Positions 9,196-16,884 of a stretch of 64,000 bases of DNA are shown piece after piece. The DNA is taken from NCBI GenBank assembly GCA_049889095.1, contig JBLJFK010000001.1; one strand, given 5' to 3'. The first letter of the stretch is position 1. Each line of letters begins with the position of its first letter. The position numbers were made by a program, and so were the translations under genes. The notes under the pieces are model-generated. The model saw nothing but the letters and a program-made list of their open reading frames with translations. It was not told where the DNA came from and made no database searches. This DNA is from Ewingella sp049889095. GTDB lineage: Bacteria; Pseudomonadota; Gammaproteobacteria; Enterobacterales; Enterobacteriaceae.

Positions 9196-9920
9196 TCCTG
9201 TTCATCCTCTGCGCTGTCATGCCCCGGAGCTGCCGGCGAGTCGCCTTCTTCACTCTCATCATTGAGCGACAGGGCGTTTTCAATCGGCATCGCTTCACCG
9301 TCACGGATCATTCGCAACTGCGCTTCGCGAGCATCGTCACCGCTGCGCACATCGGCACCGAAGCGGAACACGGCTTCAGTAATACGGAATTTTGTGCTGT
9401 CCACGCCCATAAACCACACCATACCGAGACGGCGCAGGCGGTTTAACGAGGTTCTGACTTTATCCTGCAGTTTCTGACGGTCCAAATCTGAACCCGTAGA
9501 ACGCTGATTGACGTATTTCATCAGTTTGGATTCGTCCGCCAGACTTAAAAGCTCGTCGTACAGCTCCTGCTGAGTAAAAATCCCCTCATGTGCCAGACGT
9601 TCCGGGCTGAGATAGAGATAACAAAGAATTTTGCCTACCATCATATCCAGTTCGGAAAGGACCGAACGCGGGATAAGCGTGGTCGAACGTGGGCGCAGAT
9701 AGAAGAATCCTTCCGGCGCACGGATCAGTTCAACACTATATCGGTGGTAAAACAGCTCAAGTTCTTCCTGGTAGTCCATCAGAAAAGCGTGGTTATCCAA
9801 TTCATCAATGCCAATGTGACGACCAGAGCGAAGCTGACTGTCCAAAGCAGGAAAGAGGGAATTTGCCAACGCCTGCGCCAGCTTAGCTGGCATTATGTGT
9901 TCAATATTTATTGATGACAT
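9192..9920 (-). CDS. mukE: Condensin subunit MukE
   Basis: The protein begins MSSINIEHIMPAKLAQALAN and has 242 residues (E. coli 234). It is a winged-helix kite protein that binds MukF and regulates the MukB ATPase and its DNA contacts. The tail is acidic and variable (SEEGDSPAAPGHDSAEDEQE). The frame is open further upstream inside mukF, but the ATG at 9920 gives the conserved family N-terminus. It overlaps mukF by 20 bases and mukB by 4 bases, which indicates tight translational coupling and fixed stoichiometry. Confidence 0.96.
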   Translation of the reverse strand: MSSINIEHIMPAKLAQALANSLFPALDSQLRSGRHIGIDELDNHAFLMDYQEELELFYHRYSVELIRAPEGFFYLRPRSTTLIPRSVLSELDMMVGKILCYLYLSPERLAHEGIFTQQELYDELLSLADESKLMKYVNQRSTGSDLDRQKLQDKVRTSLNRLRRLGMVWFMGVDSTKFRITEAVFRFGADVRSGDDAREAQLRMIRDGEAMPIENALSLNDESEEGDSPAAPGHDSAEDEQE

Positions 9921-11223
9921 GGGCCTGCACCTTGGCTCCGAAATCATTGATTGCCTGCCATTCGGCTGGCAACCCTGAAAAATCTGCTTCAGCCACACCA
10001 AGGCGCACAGCCTGGTCGACTACAATTCGCGCTACGTCAAAATGCCGCGCACGCGGATACTTTTCGAGATAATCACGCATCACGGTTCCCAGGTTGAGTG
10101 GCGTCTTCTGTTGTTGATAAACCTGCAATGCTTGTTCAATCAACGCGGTAAGTTGTTCACGTATTGCACTGAACTCCTCGTACTCGAGATCCGGCGGTAA
10201 TTCTCCGGTCACTTCCTCGCTGCGCAAGGTAAGCTCTTCGTCACGCATGTCCAACAGACGTTCCGCATTGGCGAAAGTCAGGGTCCAGGGCTGATCGAAA
10301 TAGTTTTGCACCGACTGGCGCAAGCGCTGAGCAAAGACGCGGTTTTTATCCATGTCGATGGCAGTACGGATAAATTTATGGACGTGACGGTCGTAGCCAA
10401 TCCACAGGTCAATCGCCTGCTGGCCCCAACTGGTAATGCGATCGAGTTTACTTTGCAGGTCAAATACCAGTTTGTCGACAAAGCCCAGTTCGCCGTCGCC
10501 CAAGGTGTACTCCTGTATACGCAGCAAATGTGCCTGGAGTAAGTCACCTGCGGCTTCCAGCGTATCCTGCAATTCACGCAGCGTACCTGAGGTTTCAGAC
10601 AATAGCATTTCACAGCTGGAGATCGCTGCTCGCCAGTCTTTGTTGAGCAGCGCGGCGATGTCATCTTTCACGCCCTGTTGCTGCTCGTCCATGATCCTTT
10701 GCGTCATGTCGATACTGTCGAAAATCTCGGCCACCGAATATTTCAAAGGCGCGAAAACATTACGATGCCAGTGGAGCTCATCGCCGCCCTCTTCGGCCGC
10801 ATCAGCCGCACGTTTCAGCTCCTGAGCAACAATAGACAGTTGCATCGAGAGCCGTAGCGTTGAGAACTCACGCTGGCGAATATAGTAATCGGTAATGCCA
10901 ATACCCAACGGGGTTAAACGATAGATCGCATTACCGTCAGCCAGTTCACTGACAAAACGATTGAGCAAACGCTGACGCACCATGTCATTGATGGCGTTAT
11001 TAGCACGTACCGTAACGGTTTCATGCGTCTGCTCGAAGCCTTTGCTGACGTGACGAAATGCATCAACCAGTTCACCTTCGCTCATTTCCCCATCAAGACG
11101 CTCGCCGTTGAGCGTCGCTATCGCCAGTAGAAAGGCCAGCCTCTCCGTTGGCAGCGAAATTGAGAAGTCATTTTTACGTGCCCAGGCGACCAGTTCGGGT
11201 ACAGTCTGGGAAAATTCACTCAT
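9901..11223 (-). CDS. mukF: Condensin kleisin subunit MukF
   Basis: The protein has 440 residues, identical in length to E. coli MukF, and begins MSEFSQTVPELVAWARKNDF. MukF is the kleisin: an N-terminal winged-helix dimerisation domain, a central helical bundle that contacts the MukB neck, a MukE-binding linker, and a C-terminal winged helix for the MukB cap. The start overlaps the cmoM stop by 4 bases (ATGA), and its end overlaps the mukE start by 20 bases. All features agree with the standard enterobacterial operon. Confidence 0.97.
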   Translation of the reverse strand: MSEFSQTVPELVAWARKNDFSISLPTERLAFLLAIATLNGERLDGEMSEGELVDAFRHVSKGFEQTHETVTVRANNAINDMVRQRLLNRFVSELADGNAIYRLTPLGIGITDYYIRQREFSTLRLSMQLSIVAQELKRAADAAEEGGDELHWHRNVFAPLKYSVAEIFDSIDMTQRIMDEQQQGVKDDIAALLNKDWRAAISSCEMLLSETSGTLRELQDTLEAAGDLLQAHLLRIQEYTLGDGELGFVDKLVFDLQSKLDRITSWGQQAIDLWIGYDRHVHKFIRTAIDMDKNRVFAQRLRQSVQNYFDQPWTLTFANAERLLDMRDEELTLRSEEVTGELPPDLEYEEFSAIREQLTALIEQALQVYQQQKTPLNLGTVMRDYLEKYPRARHFDVARIVVDQAVRLGVAEADFSGLPAEWQAINDFGAKVQAHVINKY

Positions 11224-12005
11224 GATTCGTCCTTCAGATTGGGTTTGTGCGCCATCACATGGATATAACGCCCCAAACTAACAAAAGGTTCCTGTCGGCA
11301 ATAACGCTGTTCCAGCGCCAGAAGCTCGTCAAAATCCTGTTTATGTTGTTGCCTGTTACGCAAGTAGTCGTGAAATACCCGAACGCCCGTCTTGCCAGTA
11401 ATGCTCATCCCAAGATCTTCAAGCCATTGGTACACCTGCTTAGGGTCCAGCGGGTGATCGGGCAGCAACGAGCTTTTCTTAATTTTTGGAACGCCAGCCT
11501 CAACGTGACCGAAATTACCCAGAATCATGTGTCGCATGACCAGACCGTGGATATTGTAGAACATCAGCGATAGCGCGCCACCGGGCGCAAGGCACTCTGT
11601 TAACGCCTGTAATGCCGGTTGTGGTTCCACCAGCCATTCGATCACCGCGTGAAACAATATCAGATCAAACGGCTGTTCCATATGCTGCGCGATGTCCTGA
11701 GCGGGACATTGTACAAATTGCATGTTCCCGCTCACACCTTTTTCATCGGCGGCGACTTTCGCGCGGCGGATCATCTCACCGGACAGATCGCACAACAAGA
11801 CCTGATGTCCTAAAGCAGCAAGTTCACAGGCCATTTGCCCTTCACCACCGCCGGCATCGAGAATACGCAGCGGGCGATCGGGCAGTGTGCAAATTAAACT
11901 CTGTAAATCCTGCCCCAGCACCGCCTGACGAATACGACCTTTCGTCGTGCCGTAGATATTGCGCGAAAATTTTTCGGCTATATCGTCGAAATTGCGATCC
12001 TGCAT
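11220..12005 (-). CDS. cmoM: tRNA 5-carboxymethoxyuridine methyltransferase CmoM (SmtA)
   Basis: The protein has 261 residues as in E. coli. It begins MQDRNFDDIAEKFSRNIYGT and carries the class I SAM-binding motif LDAGGGEGQ at 49-57, with acidic motif II near LLCDLSGEM. CmoM methylates the carboxyl of cmo5U34 in tRNAs to give mcmo5U. It is the first gene of the muk operon and reads directly into mukF with a 4-base overlap. The shared transcript is conserved, although no functional link between the tRNA modification and condensin is known to me. Confidence 0.95.
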   Translation of the reverse strand: MQDRNFDDIAEKFSRNIYGTTKGRIRQAVLGQDLQSLICTLPDRPLRILDAGGGEGQMACELAALGHQVLLCDLSGEMIRRAKVAADEKGVSGNMQFVQCPAQDIAQHMEQPFDLILFHAVIEWLVEPQPALQALTECLAPGGALSLMFYNIHGLVMRHMILGNFGHVEAGVPKIKKSSLLPDHPLDPKQVYQWLEDLGMSITGKTGVRVFHDYLRNRQQHKQDFDELLALEQRYCRQEPFVSLGRYIHVMAHKPNLKDES

Positions 12006-12164
12006 GAAGTGGCACCTGCTGCGCGAAGAAGAAAATGAGTCGATGGCTTAATGGTGTACAGACCGACCAGCCTGCTATTTTGGCACAGGCTGACGTAGAA
12101 TAAATCATCCTGATGCGGATTCATTCCCAGATGCCGTTTTTTCACTCAAAAGGACCTCTTCCCT

Positions 12165-12935
12165 ATGCTTTTTATGCTCAAAAAAATTGTCGGTGGGCTG
12201 TTACTGCCTTTGCCATTTTTATTATTGCTGATGGCATTTGCGCTGGTTTTACTGTGGTTTACCCGCTGGCAGAAGACAGGCAAAGTCTGTTTTTTATTGA
12301 GTTGGTTAATTCTGGCCTTACTAAGTCTGCAACCTGTTGCCGATAGTCTGCTACGTCCGATTGAAAAAACCTATCCGACTTACCAGCCAAACGCGGCACA
12401 GCCGGTGAAATACATCGTGGTGCTGGGTGGCGGCTATACCTATAACCCAGAGTGGGCACCCAGCTCGAATCTGATCAACAACAGTTTGCCGCGCGTGGCG
12501 GAAGGGATCCGAATTTATCGGCTGAATCCGGGAGCAAAACTGATTTTTACCGGCGGTAAAGCCTTGAGCAATCCGGTGAGTGCGGCAGAAGTCGCGGCTA
12601 AAGTGGCAGTAAGTTTGGGTGTGCCTGAAAGCGATATCATTAGAGTGGATACGCCACGTGATACGCAGCAGGAAGCCGAGCAGGTCAAAGCGTTGATCGG
12701 GCAACAACCGATGGTGCTGGTGACTTCCGCCAACCATTTACCCCGCGCGATAATTTTCTTCCATCAGCAAGGGCTGACACCGGTGCCTGCTCCCGCTAAT
12801 CAATTGGCGATAGACTCCCCCCTGAACCCGTGGGAGAGAATATTACCAAGCCCCCAGTTCTTAGCACACAGCGAGCGCGTCTGGTATGAAACAATGGGCA
12901 GAATCTGGCAGTGGCTCGGCAGCCCGTCAGACTAG
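12165..12935 (+). CDS. elyC: Envelope biogenesis factor ElyC (YcbC, DUF218)
   Basis: The protein has 256 residues (E. coli 259). Two hydrophobic membrane segments (about 8-28 and 38-58) precede a periplasmic DUF218/YdcF-like domain with YIVVLGGGYTYNP and VTSANHLPRA. In E. coli it is needed for peptidoglycan precursor (lipid carrier) metabolism, especially at low temperature. The ATG at 12165 is preceded by AAGGA 10 bases upstream. It is divergent from cmoM (159-base gap) and convergent with ycbJ, with only two bases between the stops. The exact biochemical activity is unknown in the family. Confidence 0.94.
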   Translation: MLFMLKKIVGGLLLPLPFLLLLMAFALVLLWFTRWQKTGKVCFLLSWLILALLSLQPVADSLLRPIEKTYPTYQPNAAQPVKYIVVLGGGYTYNPEWAPSSNLINNSLPRVAEGIRIYRLNPGAKLIFTGGKALSNPVSAAEVAAKVAVSLGVPESDIIRVDTPRDTQQEAEQVKALIGQQPMVLVTSANHLPRAIIFFHQQGLTPVPAPANQLAIDSPLNPWERILPSPQFLAHSERVWYETMGRIWQWLGSPSD

Positions 12936-12937
12936 AC

Positions 12938-13840
12938 TCAATTGAGCCATGGCAACAACTGCTGGCGTGCATAGTCAAACGCACGCCGGTCAAACTTACC
13001 GGTGTGGATCATATTAGCCATCGATTCCCACACCATATAGAGCCCACGGCGGGCGAGGAAGTTTTCCGCTACCGGCGCACGTTGCAGGTAGCGGAACAAC
13101 AGCTCTTCGCTCATTCCCGGTTCCCATAAACCGAACAGATCGAATTCTCGCGGCGCCCATAACAGGGTTCCCGGATTGATCATCGCCAGCAGTTGATCGC
13201 TACGCGGATCTTTCAGCAAACTTCGCAACGACAGATTACCATGCACCAAAACCGCATTGTCATTGAAGTCAGCGAATAAACTCGGCAGACATGCCCTTGA
13301 ACGGAACAGCAAGGTGCGGTCATCAGCCGTGAGGGGCGCAGAATGTAGATTGCTCACTGCAACCCACAGAACTTCAACTCGCTGCTGATACCATGCCGCC
13401 CAATTATTCTCTTGAGTACTGTCGACCGTTCCCACGCAACCATGGCTGTCAATCCGATGCCAGGCCAGTAAGCCTTCAACGATTTGATCTTTTAGTACCT
13501 CCCAACTTTGCCGCGTGCGTGCGGGGGCTTCAGCAGAGACACCGCGTAAGCGTTCAATCAGCAGGATTTCCTGGTAGGGAGACTGTTGGGTCGTCACCAT
13601 ACCGAACACCGTCGGGACTTTAACGCTGGCTTCGCGCGCCATTATTGATAGTTTGTAGGCTTCCTGAGCCGCGATCCCGGCGCAAGTGAAGCTTTTTGCC
13701 ATTAATGGCATCGCATGTCCTTGCTCATCATATAAAGCAAAAAGATGAGCATAAGGCTGTTCACTAACGCACTCGAGACGCGACAGATGCTCGCCCAGGA
13801 CAATACTCAATTCGGCTTTCAACAGTTCCATGATAGTCAC
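12938..13840 (-). CDS. ycbJ: YcbJ, phosphotransferase-fold protein of unknown substrate
   Basis: The protein has 300 residues, close to E. coli YcbJ (297). The fold is that of aminoglycoside-phosphotransferase and choline-kinase-like proteins: an N-lobe to about residue 110, then a C-lobe with LVHGNLSLRSLLKD. In active APH kinases the corresponding motif is HGDxxxxN; here the aspartate is Asn, and the metal-binding DFG-like element reads INPG. The catalytic loop therefore looks degenerate, so it may be a pseudokinase or bind a different ligand. It ends two bases after elyC on the opposite strand. No substrate is known to me. Confidence 0.85.
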   Translation of the reverse strand: MTIMELLKAELSIVLGEHLSRLECVSEQPYAHLFALYDEQGHAMPLMAKSFTCAGIAAQEAYKLSIMAREASVKVPTVFGMVTTQQSPYQEILLIERLRGVSAEAPARTRQSWEVLKDQIVEGLLAWHRIDSHGCVGTVDSTQENNWAAWYQQRVEVLWVAVSNLHSAPLTADDRTLLFRSRACLPSLFADFNDNAVLVHGNLSLRSLLKDPRSDQLLAMINPGTLLWAPREFDLFGLWEPGMSEELLFRYLQRAPVAENFLARRGLYMVWESMANMIHTGKFDRRAFDYARQQLLPWLN

Positions 13841-13972
13841 ACTGTAGTAAATAGGCTCAGGGTTATGATGGAAGCATCGCAGGAGGATTTCTCCGTTTCA
13901 GATCAATTTAAACGGCATAAAATGACACAGTTGAGAACAGATAGGTGGCACGGTGTATTTTGAAGAGACAAT

Positions 13973-13998
13973 GACGGAATGCCACTATGACATTCCGT
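13973..13998 (-). terminator. Possible hairpin after kdsB
   Basis: ACGGAATG (13974-13981) pairs with CATTCCGT (13991-13998) around a 9-base loop, 42 bases after the kdsB stop. No T tract follows, so it may be a processing end rather than an intrinsic terminator. Confidence 0.4.
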
Positions 13999-14039
13999 AT
14001 CAGTGCAGATTACTGAAATGAAGGGATCAGGCCAAAAAC

Positions 14040-14789
14040 TTAGTGACCGAAGAACTCGCGTACCCGCTGTAAATCTTCTGGTGTGTCAACACCAACAGAA
14101 GGGGTCTCTTTAGCCACCGCAACGTGAATTTTTTCACCGTACCAAAGAACGCGCAGCTGCTCCAACAGTTCAATCTGCTCTAACTGGCTCGGAGCCCACT
14201 TGACATATCGCCTGACAAAACCGGCACGATAAGCATAAATGCCAATGTGACGCAGGAAATTATTCCCGACTGTCTCTTTTGATTTAGCAAAACGTTCGCG
14301 TTCCCATGGAATAGCTGCACGGGAGAAGTAAAGTGCATAACCGTTAACATCCATCACTACTTTTACCGCATTAGGATTGAAGGCCTCTTCAGCCGTTTCA
14401 ATCGGTACGGCAAGTGTTGCCATGCCAGCTTTGCAGTCAGCCAGATTATCTGCAACCTGCCGGATAATAACCGGTGGCACCATCGGCTCATCGCCCTGTA
14501 CATTGACAATGATTTGGTCATCACTGAAGCCGTAGCGCTCAATCACTTCGGCCAGACGCTCTGTACCTGACTGGTGATCGGCTCGAGTCATGCAAACTTC
14601 GCCGCCTGCCGCTTCGACCTGCTTGAAAACATCAGGGTGATCCGTCGCCACAATCACACGCTCAGCGCCCGATTCTTTAGCACGTTCCATCACATGAATA
14701 ACCATGGGTTTGCCGTTGATATCCGCCAAGGGCTTGCCAGGCAAGCGACTGGATGCATATCGCGCAGGTATGATCACAGTAAAACTCAT
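14040..14789 (-). CDS. kdsB: 3-deoxy-manno-octulosonate cytidylyltransferase KdsB
   Basis: The protein has 249 residues (E. coli 248). It begins MSFTVIIPARYASSRLPGKP, the nucleotidyltransferase motif that binds CTP, and contains NVQGDEPM, whose Asp binds the catalytic Mg. It makes CMP-Kdo, the activated sugar for the inner LPS core, in the cytoplasm. The ATG overlaps the ycaR stop by 4 bases. Its product is used by WaaA on the lipid A precursor that lpxK (17358-18341) completes. Confidence 0.97.
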   Translation of the reverse strand: MSFTVIIPARYASSRLPGKPLADINGKPMVIHVMERAKESGAERVIVATDHPDVFKQVEAAGGEVCMTRADHQSGTERLAEVIERYGFSDDQIIVNVQGDEPMVPPVIIRQVADNLADCKAGMATLAVPIETAEEAFNPNAVKVVMDVNGYALYFSRAAIPWERERFAKSKETVGNNFLRHIGIYAYRAGFVRRYVKWAPSQLEQIELLEQLRVLWYGEKIHVAVAKETPSVGVDTPEDLQRVREFFGH

Positions 14790-14968
14790 GGATGCGTCTC
14801 GTCAGCAGAAAGCGCGCGGGCTTCCGTTTCTAATAACACCGGAATACCATCGCGAACGGGATAAGCCAGTCCATCCACTTTACACACCAACTCTTGCGAT
14901 TCTTTATTGAAATAAAGCTTACCGGTACATACAGGACAGGCGACTATTTCGAGCAAACGATGATCCAT
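14786..14968 (-). CDS. ycaR: YcaR, Trm112-like zinc-ribbon small protein (UPF0434)
   Basis: The protein has 60 residues as in E. coli and begins MDHRLLEIVACPVCTGKLYF. The CPVC pair and a later single cysteine (ELVCKVDG) resemble a partial zinc ribbon of the Trm112 family, whose eukaryotic members activate methyltransferases. No bacterial function is established. ATG 14968 is chosen over an upstream frame because GGAGG lies 4 bases before it and it matches the family start. The stop overlaps kdsB by 4 bases, so the pair is translationally coupled. Confidence 0.93.
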   Translation of the reverse strand: MDHRLLEIVACPVCTGKLYFNKESQELVCKVDGLAYPVRDGIPVLLETEARALSADETHP

Positions 14969-15144
14969 ACTTCCTCCCCGAGATTGACCACATGGCAAGC
15001 AGCCCAATGCAGCAATGCTTTTTGAGATAAACCTTTAGGTTGCTGAGAATACCATAAGCCGTAACAGGTCGTTAATCGGGAAGCGGCAGATCATGGTTGC
15101 GAAAGTGTTAAGAAAAGAATGTTGAGATGCTGATTAGAGAGGCA

Positions 15145-15173
15145 TTGCAAAGAAGGCTACGGCGGCGTAGAAT
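15145..15173 (+). promoter_or_regulatory. Sigma-70 promoter of an orphan small transcript
   Basis: TTGCAA (15145-15150) and TAGAAT (15168-15173) are spaced by exactly 17 bases: four of six and five of six consensus matches. The predicted start is near 15180. It faces a short ORF and a perfect terminator, and no other plus-strand gene lies downstream. Confidence 0.6.
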
Positions 15174-15178
15174 TTTTC

Positions 15179-15194
15179 TGTGACGTACATCACA
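15179..15194. promoter_or_regulatory. CRP-type palindrome that also contains a cold-box-like core
   Basis: The element is TGTGACGTACATCACA. It matches the CRP consensus TGTGA-N6-TCACA at every fixed position. It also contains TGACGTACA, nine of the eleven bases of the cspA cold box (TGACGTACAGA), which in cspA mRNA lies near the 5' end, as it would here. It overlaps the predicted transcription start, so bound CRP would be expected to repress. Which reading is right cannot be decided from sequence. Confidence 0.5.
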
Positions 15195-15221
15195 AAAACA
15201 AATCATATTAAGAGCGAAAAA

Positions 15222-15272
15222 ATGAAACTGATCAACAAAATTATCTCAATGTTCGCGAACTTCAGTCACTAA
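15222..15272 (+). CDS. Candidate 16-residue small protein (or ORF within a small RNA)
   Basis: The ORF encodes MKLINKIISMFANFSH. It is preceded by an AAGAG sequence about 7 bases before the ATG, a promoter with a start near 15180, and a perfect terminator at 15303. The predicted transcript is about 150 bases. The peptide is short, basic at the N-terminus and would form an amphipathic or hydrophobic helix, like many membrane-associated small proteins. I do not recognise it from any family. It lies alone between ycaR and ycaQ, which are on the other strand. It could equally be a non-coding RNA in which the ORF is incidental. Confidence 0.45.
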   Translation: MKLINKIISMFANFSH

Positions 15273-15302
15273 TATTGGATTAACCTGCATTCATCGTGAA
15301 AG

Positions 15303-15332
15303 AACGGCCACTGATTGTGGCCGTTTTATTTT
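15303..15332 (+). terminator. Perfect rho-independent terminator of the orphan small transcript
   Basis: AACGGCCAC (15303-15311) and GTGGCCGTT (15317-15325) pair perfectly around a 5-base loop and are followed by TTATTTT. The T tract is good only on the plus strand; on the minus strand the stem is followed by CTTTC. It therefore belongs to the plus-strand unit rather than to ycaQ. Confidence 0.85.
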
Positions 15333-15335
15333 ACA

Positions 15336-16574
15336 TCATTTCACGTTTTGAATTAAGGACCAGCCCTTACCCCAACAGCTGTGCAGCGCATCAGGGAGTC
15401 TACCTGTCGTGATTTCCTCAGCCCCATGCCATAGCGCAAAGCGGCTAAATGCATCGGTTAAATCTTTAACCCGTCGGGCACTGAATTTTACCCCAACCTC
15501 CAGATGCAGTGCTTTGACCTCAAAAACTTTTTGTTTACGATGAATTTTGGCATCGACACGGCCGATCAATTCACCGCGTTGTAAAATGGGCAACGTGAAA
15601 TAACCAAACTTACGTTTTGCTTCAGGGGTGTAACACTCCAACCGGTAATCAAAATTAAACAGCGCCAGTACACGCTTACGGTCCCAGACCACCGGATCGA
15701 AAGGTGAAAGTAGCGTCGTCACCGTTGAGTTAATACGCCCTTTCAGCGCCTGTTCTAATAAATGATACTGCCCTTGATGCACATAGCACTCACCGTCGAT
15801 CCCCTCGACATTCACCGTCGTGATTTCACCGCGTTGCAATAAATCTTCAATCACTGCGGCGGTTTTTACGCGCTTTAGGCGGTAATAATCGGCTAACCAT
15901 TCGGCCTTAAAGAAACCGAGGCTTTGAGCCGAACGACGCAGCATCTGAATTTCCGCATCGACCCTGGATAATGTCTGCGTAGCATCATCCCAGCCAGGCA
16001 ATACCCTTTCGGCAAGATCATAAACGCGATGGAAATTACGCCTCTCTACCACCATCAATTTTCCGGCAGTAAATAGCGTTTCGAGATGTTTCTTGTGCGG
16101 CTTCCAGTCCCACCAACCACTGGCAGAACGTTTTTCTGCACTGAAATCAGCCGAACGTACCGGGCCGTTATCCGCAATGTGATTCAACAGAAGCGCAATG
16201 TCGTCTTGATGGGTATCAAACCACTCCTGAGAATATTTCCAACCCATATTCTCAGGAAAAAGCATGCGGTGGCGTAATAATCGATAATCATCGATAGGAA
16301 TAAAGCAGGCTTCATGCGCCCAATATTCAAAGAGTTTACCCGCGGCTAATGCTTGTTCCAACCATTCAACCGGATAATGGCCGAGACGGCTAAACAATAC
16401 CAAATAAGGGCTGCGTGCCACGACACTGATGGTATCAATTTGCAGTAAGGCCATATTGTTTATAACTGAGATGACATCATCACGGACAGGTTTACGCTTA
16501 AGGGGATGCTGTAGCTGTTGTGCGGCAAGATGTAATGTGCGAGCGGCAGAAAGAGGGATTACTGGGTGAGACAT
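15336..16574 (-). CDS. ycaQ: DNA interstrand-crosslink glycosylase YcaQ (AlkX, HTH_42 family)
   Basis: The protein has 412 residues (E. coli 410). It belongs to the AlkZ/YcaQ-like (HTH_42) family of tandem winged-helix glycosylases. The Q-phi-D/Q catalytic motif is visible as LLQIDTISV near residues 44-52. E. coli YcaQ unhooks nitrogen-mustard-type interstrand crosslinks by base excision. It stands alone on the minus strand, 97 bases after the cold-shock gene upstream, and its stop lies just after the small plus-strand terminator. The family call is firm; substrate range is from E. coli. Confidence 0.92.
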   Translation of the reverse strand: MSHPVIPLSAARTLHLAAQQLQHPLKRKPVRDDVISVINNMALLQIDTISVVARSPYLVLFSRLGHYPVEWLEQALAAGKLFEYWAHEACFIPIDDYRLLRHRMLFPENMGWKYSQEWFDTHQDDIALLLNHIADNGPVRSADFSAEKRSASGWWDWKPHKKHLETLFTAGKLMVVERRNFHRVYDLAERVLPGWDDATQTLSRVDAEIQMLRRSAQSLGFFKAEWLADYYRLKRVKTAAVIEDLLQRGEITTVNVEGIDGECYVHQGQYHLLEQALKGRINSTVTTLLSPFDPVVWDRKRVLALFNFDYRLECYTPEAKRKFGYFTLPILQRGELIGRVDAKIHRKQKVFEVKALHLEVGVKFSARRVKDLTDAFSRFALWHGAEEITTGRLPDALHSCWGKGWSLIQNVK

Positions 16575-16671
16575 ATCGGTATCCGTTAATGGAAATCATC
16601 TTATAGATACCGATAGCATATTTTTACCAGAGCGTAAATTTTACGCGCTGAAATCTGAGGAAGAATCAGAC

Positions 16672-16884
16672 TTAGAAGGCAATCACGTCAGCCGCGGCTT
16701 GGCCGTGAACTACGCTGCGGTAGGTTGTGAACTCTACTCGCTGGCCTGCATTCAAAGATTTATTGCCCGTATTGGCAATGGAAGCACGTTGAACATAAAT
16801 TTCAGACGAGCCATCGAGAGGGCAGATAAAACCATAACCTTTAGCCTGGTTGTACCACTTAACTAAACCCATTTTTAACATCAT
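16672..16884 (-). CDS. Cold-shock-domain paralogue with altered RNP2
   Basis: The protein has 70 residues starting MMLKMGLVKWYNQAKGYGF, the size of a single cold-shock domain. RNP1 (KGYGFI) is intact. RNP2, normally VFVHF, reads IYVQR, so the histidine and second aromatic that stack on RNA are missing. Single-strand binding may therefore be weakened or changed. An ATG at 16953 is in frame, but the extra residues are not domain-like; ATG 16884 follows AAGGA by 10 bases. A 473-base upstream region may hold a long 5' UTR, typical of cspA-type genes. E. coli has no csp at this position. It could be an RNA chaperone or a non-cold paralogue. Confidence 0.85.
   Translation of the reverse strand: MMLKMGLVKWYNQAKGYGFICPLDGSSEIYVQRASIANTGNKSLNAGQRVEFTTYRSVVHGQAAADVIAF

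Noticed and set aside
4714..9446. Many long plus-strand ORFs opposite mukB and mukE
   Set aside because: They mirror the codon bias of the conserved minus-strand genes, lack ribosome sites and resemble no family.
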